Below are positions 21,631-32,364 of a stretch of 64,000 nucleotides of DNA, in pieces. Both the position numbers and the translations under genes were made by a program. The stretch comes from Arachis hypogaea (Eukaryota; Streptophyta; Magnoliopsida; Fabales; Fabaceae). Each line of letters starts with the position of its first letter. Position 1 is the first letter of the stretch. Location of the stretch: NCBI RefSeq assembly GCF_003086295.3, contig NC_092050.1, positions 152,774,699 to 152,838,698 on the forward strand, read 5' to 3'. Under the pieces are notes generated by a model, which saw only the letters and a list, made by a program, of their open reading frames with translations, did not search any database and was not told the origin of the DNA.

Positions 21631-21825
21631 GTATTTATTTTGTTTAATGTTTGATCATTTAAAAGTAGTTTTTTTTACAACTTCGTTACATATAATCAAT
21701 AAGGGGTATTAAAATAAATCCGTAAAAAAAGTATTCGTAGTGTACTGAAAAAATCTAAATTATAGAAAAATATCAAAATTATATAAAAAAAATTTAAATC
21801 ACGTTAAATTTATTTTCAGAAATTG

Positions 21826-21870
21826 TGGATGTTTCTTTTTCTATTAAAAAAACAAAAAAGAAACATCCGC
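21826..21870. repeat. Short hairpin
   Basis: GGATGTTTCTTTTT and AAAAAGAAACATCC form a 14-bp perfect stem around a short A-rich loop. Function unknown. Confidence 0.6.
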
Positions 21871-22009
21871 ATCCTAAATCCTAATATATTTTTTTATTAA
21901 GGGAAAAAAAATATCCATAATATATTAAAAAATATCTAAATTATATCAAAAAAAATGTCCACTTTATATGAAAAAAGTACAAAAATTACATCAAAAAATC
22001 AGAAGAAGA

Positions 22010-23290
22010 AAAAGAATTTTTTATTTTAATAAATAAATTAATTATCATAATTACTGAAATAAATAATTTAAAAAATATTTATCGAAATAAATATTTCTCT
22101 CTTATTTCGTTTACAATGTAAACGAGATAATTTTGCAGGTATCTCGTTTACACTGTAAACGATAGTTTTTTAATTTTCGTATATCTCGTTTACACGGTAA
22201 ACGAAATATATGTATTTATAAATAATTAAATATAATTTTAAAAATAATAAAAAAGATAAACAATTTTAAATAATAAAAAAAATAAATAGTTAATAATAAA
22301 AAAGATGGACTGTCTATTTAAAATAAATATATTAACACGTTTATTTTTCTTACTATTGAAATAAGGAAAAATACACATATGTAATTAATAAATTTTTTTT
22401 ATGGTACTTAAATTTTAGATATAAAATAAAAAAATAAATTTTACTTTTTTTATCTTTACTTTTAAACAATTTGAAAAAAAAAAACAAAGAATCTCCTTAT
22501 TAAACTGTTTTGAATAAACTCTGTAACTGCATTATCCTCTGCTTCGTGTTGCTTTAATTTGTTTGAACAAACTCTCCCCTCATTTTCCACACCTTCAAGC
22601 CCCCAAACGTCGACCACCTCCACACACCACCATCAAATTTTTCTATTTACTAACTACCTCCACGTACTACCTCTAATATTAATAATAGACAATTTAACCG
22701 CATATTTTTTTGGTGACTATTTAACCGCATATTTATGTGTGCTTTTACTTATTTCACTTATTTGTTACATAGAAATACATAAAAATTTAAAATATAATTT
22801 AAGTAAAAAAAAATTTTATATTATATACCAATAAAGTAGTGATATGTATTAATTGAATCATTAAATAAATTACGTATATTTAAATTATATTTTAAATTTT
22901 TAAATAGTGAGAAGTTAGAGAAGAGATAATCGTATTAATAATGGGCACTTTAATAGTTTTTAAGTAAACATGTTAATCTATATCCTTTAAAATGGACTGA
23001 AATTGATTAAATATATTCATTTTAATCTCTTTTACTAACTTTTTTACGTACTAATTGCATGCCAAAAATTTAAATTATTGATATTATTAATATTTTTTTA
23101 TTATTTTTATTTTTTTTAAAAAATACATATATCTCGTTTACACTGTAAACGAGATACATGCAAAATTATCTCGTTTAACGTGTAAACGAGATAAGAGGGG
23201 AGTATTTATTTCGGTAAATATTTTTAAAATTATTTATTTTGGTAATTATTACATTTATTCAATTTATAAAAATAAAAAACCGGAAGAAAA
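22010..23290. mobile_element. Fold-back element with GTTTACACTGTAAAC palindromes
   Basis: The left arm (about 22010-22210) is complementary to the right arm (about 23125-23290). Both run from an AT-rich outer part (AAATAAATTAATTATCATAA on the left) through a TCTCTTATTTCGTTTAC-type segment into 25-base palindromes centred on GTTTACACTGTAAAC, two per arm plus a degraded one. A single left-arm-like segment recurs at 61655-61735. The centre is AT-rich and non-coding. No transposase; superfamily unknown. Confidence 0.7.
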
Positions 23291-23490
23291 AGGAGGAGGA
23301 GGACGGTGGCGGAGGGCGCGATGTGATAGAGAGGACGGCGACGTGAGGAAGGACGCGGCACAATGGAAGACGACGACGAGAGAGAAGATGCTCCCACTGT
23401 AGTGCGATGAAGGAGTGCGACGCGAGGACGTGGGCGTGACGTAATGGGCGACGGCAGTGTGATAGGGACGGGAGGTAGACGTCAAAATTA
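23280..23490. other. GC-rich block
   Basis: About 200 bases much richer in G and C than the surroundings (GGAGGAGGAGGACGGTGGCG and onward). The minus-strand frame is open for 73 codons but low in complexity. It resembles the GC-rich relics at 5697 and 13500 in style, though I could not align them confidently. Confidence 0.3.
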
Positions 23491-23914
23491 TGTATATATA
23501 TTTTTCTTTTTTAAATTAAAATAATATTTTATTTTTAAATATATTTCATTTTATTGGAAAAAATAAATGACAAAATAAAGTAATATAAATAATATGATAT
23601 AAATTAGAGTAAAGTACTAAATTGGTCCCCTATATTTAGGCGTAATCCTGTTTTGGTCCTTAAGATTTAAAATATTCTATTTGAACAGAGGCCTGCTACA
23701 CATACAAGTCTTTTTGGCTTACAAGTCTTACAAGTTGGTACAAGTCCAACAAAAAACACGCATTACACTCCCACATTCAAGAGTAAATAAACGCACGTTA
23801 TTCAACCACTTCCTGTTTCCAAAGCGCGCTACTCACCATGCATTATAAACGACTCTTCTTCTTCTTCCTCCATGAAAACGAGTTTCTTGCCAAATTTGAA
23901 GATAATAAAACTTC

Positions 23915-24085
23915 AGAAATACACCCAAACGATTACAGAAATACACTCAAACGATTACAGAAATACACCCAAAGAATTACAGAAATACACCCAAATGGTT
24001 ACATGAATTCATCCAAAAGATTATAGAAATACACCCAAAGGATTACAGAAATACACCCAAAGGATTACAAAAACTACACCCAAAA
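23915..24085. repeat. 22-base tandem repeat, about eight units
   Basis: Units of the form AAATACACCCAAACGATTAC plus AG, with point changes between units (AGGATTAC, AGAATTAC, TGGTTAC). Confidence 0.85.
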
Positions 24086-24244
24086 TTCGTTGAAGTACAC
24101 CTTATGCATAATTCAGAACTCTTTCTCTTTCTCCTCCTCATCTTCTACTACTTCTTCTTCTTCTTCAAAAACAATTTCAGAGCTTGATGTCAAAAAATAA
24201 TGGAAATCGAGAATAATGAAGAAAGAAAACAGAGAGAAAAGCAC

Positions 24245-24560
24245 GTAAATAAAGAAGGAGAAAGAGAAGGTAAGAAACGAAAGAAAAGAAGAAGAAGAAG
24301 AAGAAGAGGAAGAGGAAGAAGAACGTGCAGCAAGAAGAAAAAGATGGTGCAGTGAAAACGTGCAGTAACGGTTGAAGAAGGAGAAAGAGAAGGCAAGAAA
24401 TGAAAGAAAAGAAGAAGAAGAAGAAGAAGAAGAGGAAGAGGAAGAAGAACGTGCAGCAAGAAGAAGAAGAATGTGCAGTGAAAACGTGCAGTAATGGTTG
24501 AAGAAGGAGAAAGAGAAGGCAAGAAACGAAAGAAAAGAAAAAGAAGAAGAAGAAGGTGCA
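24245..24560. repeat. Three tandem units of about 120 bases rich in GAA
   Basis: Each unit contains GGAGAAAGAGAAGG, AAGAAACGAAAGAAAAG (or near variant), a GAA microsatellite and AAGAACGTGCAGCAAGAAG. Units differ mainly in GAA copy number; the third is truncated. Confidence 0.8.
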
Positions 24561-25060
24561 TTTGTAAAGACTTGTATTTCTCATTTGGATAATCCAAAAA
24601 AGGTTCAATTAGCTTCAATGTAATCCCAATGTGATGTCAAAATTAAATAATTAAAGAAACGTCCTACATAACAGCAATACAAGAACAAGGTCGATAATCT
24701 GGAGAATAAGTACAAGATCCAGAGACACAAAATCAACTGTGGATACATCAATACATTTATTTATTATTCTCTTTAGTTCTATAGAAAATATTTCATTTAA
24801 ATTATAAGAAAAATAATAAATAAATGTATTGATGCATCTACGGTTAATTTTGTGTCTCTGGAGCTTGTACTTATTCTCTAGATTATCGACTTTGTTCTTG
24901 TACTGCTGTCATGTAGGACATTTCATTAATTATTTAACTTTGACCTCACGGTGAGACTACATTAAAGTTAAATGAAACTTTTTTGAATTCAAATATGACA
25001 CTTTAAACTTTAAGGACTAAAACAGGATTACGCCCAAACGTAAGAGACCAACTGAGGATA

Positions 25061-26212
25061 TCCTATTTAATAATTACGCATTTTAATATAATTTGGCTAA
25101 TATTATTTAAATAATATTCAAAATCTTATAATTATTATATTTGACAAAAAAATATCCGAACATAAACTACATTGACATTAATTTATTTTAAATAAAATTA
25201 GTTATTTAAAAACAGTTTTATATTGCACACTAAAAATTTGATACTGTAGTGGTCTTAATTTCGGTGGAATTTGGATCTTCTAAATTTTAGATTTTTACTT
25301 TAGAGAATAAAGTGAGACCTCTCACCATTAAATATTTTCTCTCTCATATTTTCTCTTGGTCCCATTTATGAAATAAATGGTGATAGATCATATTTTACCC
25401 TCTAAAATGAAATTCAAAATTTAGAGAATCTAAATCCATCTTGATAATACCAAGCTATCTAAAATTAGTAGTTAAAATGTATTGCCATCGAACCCAATAA
25501 TGACAAATTGACACTAATCAAGAATTTAACACTGGTTTGTGGTGGTCGATCTATTGTCGGTGGATTCATCATGGATGTCGGTGATGCCAAGCTAATTAAA
25601 ATTAATGAGTGATGTCATTGTCCAAACGTCGTAATAATCACAAATTGATGAGTGACGTCGTTGTCCAAACGTCGTAATAATCATAAATTGACGATAATTA
25701 AGAATGTCGGTGTGTAGTGGCCTACAGCAAATTCATCTTCTTCTAATGTCAAGCTAATTGAAATTGATGAGTGATGTCGTTAGTTTGTTGCCATCGAATC
25801 TCGTAATGACAACTTAACAAATTTTTTTAAAGGATATATGTTGATTAAATAAAAAGGATGAAACCTATTTGATATATCAAAAATAATATTTTCGATGAGT
25901 TATTATTAAACTATTTGATAAATTAACTTTGATCAAGTTATAAGTACATAACATATTAGAACGACTTTGGAAGTAGTTATGTACTCAAAATTTCAATTAT
26001 AAATTAGAATCTGTTTAGAAGTGATTACGTATTTAGATATGTACTCTATTGAAATTATAATGGTACAAGTATATTTACAGGAACATAATTGATTCTTATT
26101 AGATGTAGTTAGATATAATTGTAATTTTTAATTATTATAATTCTCTATAAATAAGAATTTTAGGATCAGAATAAAGAGTTGGAATCATTAATTGGAAAAA
26201 TACTCTGAACAT
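25061..26212. other. Intergenic DNA with a short tandem repeat
   Basis: No gene recognised. At about 25596-25690 a 43-base unit containing GTCCAAACGTCGTAATAATC is present twice in tandem, and weaker related units (GATGAGTGATGTCGTTAG) follow near 25765. A TATAAATAAG motif at 26148 suggests a decayed promoter or LTR, without further support. Confidence 0.5.
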
Positions 26213-26327
26213 TTTTTTTATAATCAATGGGACAAAAGCTCAAAGACACAACGTATAATTTATTCTAAAAAAAGAGATGCTCATAGCATTAGAAAGAAAA
26301 TAAGACGAAATATACGAAGGTAAACTG

Positions 26328-26740
26328 TGTTAGGCACCAGATAAATGATGCAGCAAAATATAGAGATAAAAAATTAGAAACTTGCATAAAATAACTTTCT
26401 TTGAGAATTACAAATTCTCTCTATCATAAAGAGATTATAATAACACTCTCTCTTGATAAAAGGAGAACATACTTTTCTCTACATATATAGGAGAAAATTA
26501 CTCAAAGAAACCTATGTTTTTCTCTCTGAATGACTTGATGAAAAACAAAAAGAAAAGAACTTAATTTATAGATAAACTTCTTGTATGTAAACAACTCATA
26601 ACATAGCAATGACCTTGTTTCTCTCTTCCATACCAAACAATTAATGATTGCTATTAATTAGGAGCTTCTCTCCATCCATTTGTTTATCATAAAAATAGTA
26701 TTAACTTTCTAATTACAAAATTAACTCTATTATTTTTATA
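26328..26740 (-). repeat. 3' LTR of the copia element
   Basis: 413 bases aligning end to end with 31947-32359 with scattered substitutions, for example GGCACCAGATAAATGATGC against GGCACCAGACAAATGACGC. Confidence 0.93.
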
Positions 26741-26759
26741 ATTTTTCACTTAAAGCTAA

Positions 26760-27690
26760 TTTCGGTAAATCTTCAAAATTCATGTTGCTCATGTATTTGA
26801 TAGGCCATATGAGGATATACACCATTCAAACTTTTCAGTGTTGATTGGTTTTGTCATCGCATCTGCTAGGTTATCTTTAGTGTGAATCTTCTGCATATCA
26901 ATACTCCTTTCTTCTACTACTTCCCGAATAAAGTGATGTTATACTCCAATGTGTTTTGTTCTTGAATGAAAGGCAAGATTCCTTACAATGTGCAAGGCAC
27001 TCTGACTGTCAAAATACACAAAAATCTTCTGTAGTCCAAATAGCTTCTTACATATTTATGTAGCTTCCATATATTTAGTTTCTGTAGTAGATAAAGTTAT
27101 AACAATCTATAATTTAGATAGCCAGCTCACAGCTCCTCCTGGAAGAATGAACACGTATCCTGTAGTAATTTTTTTTATTAAGATCATCACATGCAAAGTC
27201 TGAATCGACATATCCATTGACAATAAATTCTGATCCTTCAAAACATAATGCAACATTCGAGGTCCCTTTGATGTATGTTAGGATCCTCTTAACAACATTC
27301 CAATTCTCTTTACCCGGATCTACCATAAATCGACTTACCACCGCAACTGGTTGAGCAATATCTGGCCTTGTACAGATCATGGCATGTATAAGGCTTTCAT
27401 CGCTGATGCATACGGTACTCGAGACATTTCAATTCTCTCTGCTTCGCTAATAGAGCATATACTTGAGGATAATTTAAAATTCATAGGAATTGGGGTTGAA
27501 ATTGGCTTACATTCTTGCATATTTAAGCATTGCAAGATCTTCTTCAAATAATTCTTTTGCGATAGTCAAATCTTCCTATTCCTTTTGTCTCGGTAGATTT
27601 GCATCCCTAAAATCTTATTTGCTGGTCCCAAATCTTTCATATCAAACTCCCTAGCCAACTGTCCCAAATATTTCATTCAAATGTATATTA
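26760..27690 (-). pseudogene. Copia reverse transcriptase C-terminus and RNase H
   Basis: The minus strand carries the second half of the copia reverse transcriptase (REFDMKDLGPANKILGMQI, 27580-27680), then CTRPDIAQPVAVVSRF and the start of RNase H (GYVDSDFACDDLNKK), with stops between blocks. The catalytic YVDD lies in the other half, beyond the insertion that starts near 27690. Confidence 0.8.
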
Positions 27691-28921
27691 GAATCTCATT
27701 AGAATTCAGAACTCCAATTAATTGCTTAGATGCTATTTGTTTAGAGTTTTATTTTGATAAATGAGAGTTTAGCACCTCTCTGTAATTAAAAATATAATAA
27801 GACTCATTGATACTTGTTGCTCATGCTGTACAATCTACAATGATGAGAAAAGTCAACCATATTGGATTGTTTCGAAGGATTAATTGTTGCTATTTTAAGT
27901 TTATGCATAATTTGCATAATTTGCTGCTTTGGAATTTTCTCTTTTCAGGTTTGAATTTTCATTAGGATAATTGTTGTAATGTTCTTATTTTGTGTTTTGA
28001 CATAAATCTCATTATGAAACTTTATGAGTGTAAAAGCATAAAAAAAAAGTCAAGTATATTTGTTATGAGAATTTTGGTGGAAGTGTGTTTTGTAGTGATT
28101 GATATTTATGTAAATTTAATGAATTGAATTATGATTAATTAGGCCGAGTTTATATATTGAATTGTTAATTCTTGATAATTTACATTCTTGATTGGCTAAT
28201 GTTAAACTTTAAGAATAGACTCTTAAAGAATTAGTTAATTTTAACTTGTAAGTTCTAACTTAATTTTTACTCTAATGAAGATAGTGTTATGTGTTATTTT
28301 TTAATTTTGGTTTTTATTGTTCATATTTGCAGGGGTACAAAATTGATGCCAACTTGACTGAAATATGCTAGAAGAGTCGAGAATTATAAATCTGATATGA
28401 TACAATTTTATGTTAGGAAAAAGTTGTGTTTAGTTGAATTTCTAGAACTTATTTTATTGTAAAAGAATCTTAATGATATGTAAGATATTTTAATTATCTA
28501 TATGATTATATATTATATAAATGTTAAGTTAACGTGTTTAAAAAATTAATTGATATATCAATTATTTAATTAAATATTTTAAAATGAACTTTTTATTTTT
28601 GTAACTAAGAATAAAAAATGTTACAAAAGTAAGTAGTATTTTGTAACAAAATATTACGACACAAAATTTAAATTGTTACGAAAAACATTTTAAAGGTCAA
28701 AATTGTTATCATTTTTGTAACATTTCTGGTTTTTTGTATCAGAAAAATTTGTTACAAAATATTACTTTGAATTGTAACAGTTTCATTTTTTGTTACAAAA
28801 ACTTTTTGTAACGGGACATACTGCAACGACGTTTTTTTTGTTACAAAATCCTTTTGTTTCAAAATTTTGATTTTTTGTAATAACTTTTTCGTTACAAATA
28901 TTACTTTTTTTTGTGGTGTAG
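27690..28921. mobile_element. DNA-transposon-like segment inside the copia RT gene
   Basis: About 1.23 kb with no similarity to copia separates YVDDI from the rest of the reverse transcriptase. The right end reads on the minus strand CTACACCACAAAAAAAAG, close to a CACTA terminus. The adjacent 300 bases are packed with GTTACAAAA/TTTTGTAAC motifs in both orientations, like CACTA subterminal repeats. No matching left terminus was found, so the element is probably truncated or has lost its left end. Confidence 0.5.
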
Positions 28922-30800
28922 GACCTACTACCTATGTCATCCACATACAACAGCAAAATGATGAAATCATTATCACCAGACCTCTTGTAATAGGTACAAT
29001 GATATGAACTAAGTCTGTTGTATCCAAGGCTAATAATGAAAGAATCAAATCTCTTGTACCAACACCTTGGTGCTTGCTTTAGACCGTATAGAGATTTAGT
29101 TAACCTGCAAATCAAGTTTTTTTTCTTGTTCTTCAAAATCTTCTGGTTGGAGCATATATATCTCTTCTTCAAGTTCTCCATGAAGAATAGTAGTTTTTAC
29201 ATCTAATTGCTCTAGATGTAAATCAAATACAACACACATAGCCAAAACTACTTTGATAGTAGTTAGTCTCACAACCCGAGAAAATATTTCATTGAAGTCA
29301 ACACCTTCTTTCTGAGCACAACCCTTGACAACCAATCTTGCAGAATATTGTTCTACCTAATCCTTACTATCTAATTTGATCTTGTAAACCCATTTGTTAC
29401 CAATGGCTTTCCGACCTGCTGGAAGTTCAACAAGTTTCCAAGTTTGGTTTCTATGTAATGCCTCGATTTCTTCTTGCATTGTTGTCATCCACATAGAGGC
29501 ATCTAGATTGTGCATAGCCTCCATAAAAGTTGTTGGCTCTCCGTCTTCTGTTAGAAGACAATATGCATCATGGTTTGTCAAAACATAATTTGAGTGTCAT
29601 GATGGTGTTCTTCTTTGTCGAGTGGATCGATGTTACTTCTATGTCATTGGCCTCTACTTCTTGTTCTTTGTGCTATGGTTCTACTTTAGAAAGATCACCT
29701 TCTCTGCATTTTTTATCTATTTGAACAGTGATTATTTCTTCAATAGTGCCGTCATTTTCTTGTTCTTTTTGAAATTCATCTTCTACAAATATTACATCTC
29801 TACTGACAACTACCTTGCGGGCAGTGGGATCCCACAGGCGATACCCCTTAACTCTATCAGCATAACCCAAGAATATACATTTCCTAGACTTTGGGTCCAG
29901 CTTTGTTCTTTCCTAGGAATTGTACATCACATACACATGACAACTGAATATATGTAAAGAAGAATAATTAGGTGACTTACCTTGCCACATCTCCATTGGT
30001 GTCTTTAACTCAATTGCAGTTGATAGTGACCGATGGCGACCAATTTATCACATAATAGGCAATTTTAACAGCTTCTGTCCAAAAAGACTTAGCTAAATCT
30101 GCTGTTTGCAATATAGCTCGCGATCTTTCTAGCAGAGTCCTATTTATTTGCTCTGCTACACCATTTTGCTAAGGCGTATATGCATCTGTGAATTATCGTT
30201 GAATACCTGCTTGCTTGCAAAATGTTAGAAAGTCACCACCGATATATTCTCCTCCTGTCCTTAAACACTTGATCTTCTTTCTAGATTCAAGTTCCAACTT
30301 TGCTTTGAACTCTTTAAACATCGCAAACACATCAGACTTCTTCTTGATCGGGTACACCCATAACCTCCGAGAGTAATTATCAACAAATAATCTAAAATAT
30401 TTTGCTCCTCCTAGGGACATCTCTGGTGATTCACATCAGAATGAATTAGCTCCAATATGTACTTGCTTCGAGTAATTGATCTACCAAACATCAATCTATG
30501 TTGCTTGCTTGTAACACAGTGCTTACAAAATGGTAAGTTTACTGATTTGAGCTCAGAAATGAGATTACGCTCCACAAGAATCTTCAAGCCTCGTTCTAAC
30601 ATGTGGCCCAGTTTGTGATGCCATATCATCGTCATTTCTTCTTAGCTTGCTGAAGTAATTGATGCATCTGCCTCTTGCAAAGTATCTCCCATAAGCATGT
30701 ATAGATTTGTGGCAATTTTTTCTACTTATATTACCATAAGAGAACCTTTAACAACTTTTAAGATCCCACCTTCAATATGGGTCTTGCAACCAAGTTCATC
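28922..30800 (-). pseudogene. Copia integrase and reverse transcriptase N-terminus
   Basis: Successive broken minus-strand frames: the GAG-pre-integrase zinc finger (WHHKLGHM...LPFCKHC, near 30500-30620), an integrase core with FVDNYSRRLWVYPI (30370) and GGEYIGGDF (30230), the integrase tail (GYRLWDPTARKVVVSRD, 29820), and reverse transcriptase blocks NKWVYKIK (29380), VDFNEIFSRVVRLTTI (29280) and LYGLKQAPRCWYKRFD (29060) ending at LLYVDDI (28930). Order and motifs are diagnostic of Ty1/copia. Frameshifts prevent expression. Confidence 0.85.
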
Positions 30801-30803
30801 CAA

Positions 30804-31896
30804 TTATCCAATTGACAACAAATTCTTCTTCAGGCCCTTCACATGTCTTACCCGTTGAAATGAATGGATAGAATCATCAAATATTTTTATTTTGACAGTA
30901 CCTATTCCAATAATTTCTAAGGGATGATTGTTTCCCATAAACACAGATCCTTCCAAGACAGGTTCATATGTACAAAACCAATAACAATGAGGAGTCATGT
31001 GCCAGGTTGCTCCTGAATCAACAATCCAGACATCGGTGAGCTGTTTACTGCTTTTAGAACCAATTGTTGCTTCACCATACAGGATTTGTCCATCATCAGA
31101 GGTACTCACAACACTTCCTTGAGAACTTGATCCTTTTAAAACCTTCTCTATACTCTTCTTATTCTGACAATCTTTCTTGAAGTGCCCTCTCTTGCCATTA
31201 TAGCATTTGAATTGCTTCTTTCCTTGTGACTTTGGTTTACTTTGGCTCCCACTGGAACCACGCTCCATTAATCTTCCTCTCGTCATCAACAACAACTTTG
31301 CTTGCTTAGAGCTCTCTAATCTATCTTCCTTATTCTTGCACATGGATTCTTCTTCAAGAATCACAGCTGCCATATCATCAAAAGAAAGATAGTCTATCAA
31401 AACATTATTAGTTAAGCTAATGATGAGCTGATTATATGAATCTGGTAGACTTTGAAGTAGAAGTACTGCACGTTTATTTTCTGCTATGTTGTAATCCAAC
31501 GATGAGAGTTGGAAAAATAGCGTATTGAGATTGTTGATATGATTTGTTGTCGATGTAGATTCACTCATTCGAAGAGTATAAAGTTTTCTCTTTAAGAATA
31601 TCTTATTGTGAAGTGATTTGACTTCATATAATTTAGTGAGAGTATCCCAAATTTCTTTTGCTGTCCTTTTCTTTGCTACACTTGACAAGACTGAATCACT
31701 AAGTGCCAAGTGTAAGTTTGCAATGGCATTGTCATCCATCTCCTTCTATTTTTCATCTATAATCCCAGTGGGTCTACCTTCAATTGCTGCCACACAGTTG
31801 TCTTTCCTCATAAGTGCTTGTATTTTCAATTTCCATAAGAAAAAATTACTCCCATTGAATTTTAGAATATCATACTTTGCTGCCTTTTTTTAGGCA
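30804..31896 (-). pseudogene. Copia gag with zinc knuckle, and protease
   Basis: A frame from about 31896 encodes the gag start (KFNGSNFFLWKLKIQALM), has a stop near 31748, then runs open for 311 codons (30804-31739). It holds the UBN2-type gag core (KEIWDTLTKLYEVKS), a CCHC knuckle with one cysteine changed (CYNGKRGHFKKDC: the usual CxxC spacing is lost) and the aspartic protease motif WIVDSGATWHM. Nucleocapsid and protease of a virus-like particle in an intact element; defective here. Confidence 0.85.
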
Positions 31897-31932
31897 GTAA
31901 CTCGTAGCGAAAAAAAATAATCAGCAACCTTT

Positions 31933-31945
31933 GACTCTGATATCA
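31933..31945 (-). other. Copia primer-binding site
   Basis: TGATATCAGAGTC on the minus strand just inside the 5' LTR, two changes from the usual TGGTATCAGAGCC initiator-tRNA(Met) complement. Confidence 0.75.
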
Positions 31946-31946
31946 C

Positions 31947-32359
31947 TTTTGGGCACCAGACAAATGACGCAGCAAAATATAGAGATGAAAAATTAGAAAT
32001 GTGTATAAAATAACTTTCTTTGAGAATTACAACTTCTCTCTAACATAAGAAGATTACAATAACACTCTCTCTTGACAAAAGGAGAATACACTTCTCTCTA
32101 GATATATAGGAGAAAACTACTCAAAGAAACCTATGTTTTTCTCTCTGGATGGCTTGATGAAAAATACAAAGAAAAGAACTTAATTTATAGATAAACTTCT
32201 TGTATGTAAACCACTCGTAACATAGCAACGACCTTGTTTTTCTCTTCCATACCAAACAATTAATGATTGCTATTAATTAGGAGCTTCTCTCCATCCATTT
32301 GTTTATAGTAAAAATAGTATTAGCTTTCTAACTGCAAAATTAACTTTATTATTTTTACA
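31947..32359 (-). repeat. 5' LTR of the copia element
   Basis: 413 bases matching 26328-26740. The inner end has decayed from the expected ...AACA to ...AAAA on the minus strand. It holds the promoter region in an intact element. Confidence 0.93.
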
Positions 32360-32364
32360 AACTG

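Larger units (their letters stand above)
12398..21770. repeat. Duplication unit B
   Basis: Second copy of the unit at 5386-10345, same orientation. It is expanded by insertions not present in A: 12597-13390 (Harbinger-type), about 14290-14810 (unknown), 17117-17375 (dispersed repeat), 17735-19950 (repeat containing a LINE) and 20570-21630 (unknown). It contains the intact P450 at 15509-17014. Confidence 0.85.
23695..24590. mobile_element. Insertion with short inverted ends and internal tandem repeats
   Basis: About 0.9 kb splitting the left fold-back arm. Near its ends are ATACAAGTCTTTTT and AAAGACTTGTAT, which are complementary. Inside are an eight-unit 22-base repeat (23915-24085) and a three-unit repeat of about 120 bases (24245-24560). 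No credible gene: the long minus-strand frames are phenylalanine/leucine/serine low-complexity products of the GAA repeats. The superfamily is unknown because no clean target duplication was found. Confidence 0.5.
23616..25060. mobile_element. Large fold-back element, left arm split by an insertion
   Basis: The outer left arm (23616-23690) and inner left arm (about 24592-24790) are complementary to the continuous right arm (about 24800-25060). Examples are GGCGTAATCCTGTTTTGGTC against GACTAAAACAGGATTACGCC, and AATACATTTATTTATT against AATAAATAAATGTATT. An unrelated segment (about 23695-24590) sits in the left arm only, which shows the insertion came after the fold-back formed. No transposase. 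GAGTAAAGTACTAAATTGGTCCCC-like ends are a common theme of plant fold-back repeats. Confidence 0.75.
26328..32359 (-). mobile_element. Ty1/copia retrotransposon with both LTRs
   Basis: LTRs at 26328-26740 and 31947-32359, each 413 bases. The left one starts TGTTAGGCACC and the right one ends TTTTTACA. AACTG occurs immediately outside both ends (26323-26327 and 32360-32364), a perfect 5-bp target duplication. A primer-binding site (TGATATCAGAGTC, minus strand, 31933-31945) lies inside the right LTR and resembles the initiator-methionine site TGGTATCAGAGC. Gene order on the minus strand is gag, protease, integrase, reverse transcriptase, RNase H, which is copia. Multiple stops and frameshifts plus an internal insertion make it non-autonomous. 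Without the insertion the element would be about 4.8 kb, normal for copia. Confidence 0.93.

Noticed and set aside
22559..22834. 91-codon plus-strand frame inside the fold-back element
   Set aside because: AT-rich, hydrophobic by composition, no family, and located in the non-coding centre of a fold-back element.
23915..24085. Possible CRISPR-like array of 22-base repeats
   Set aside because: The units are directly adjacent with no spacers, and the DNA is clearly plant nuclear. It is a simple tandem repeat.
24177..24618. Long minus-strand frames rich in F, L, S and P
   Set aside because: They are translations of the GAA-rich tandem repeat and have no sequence complexity, start context or family.
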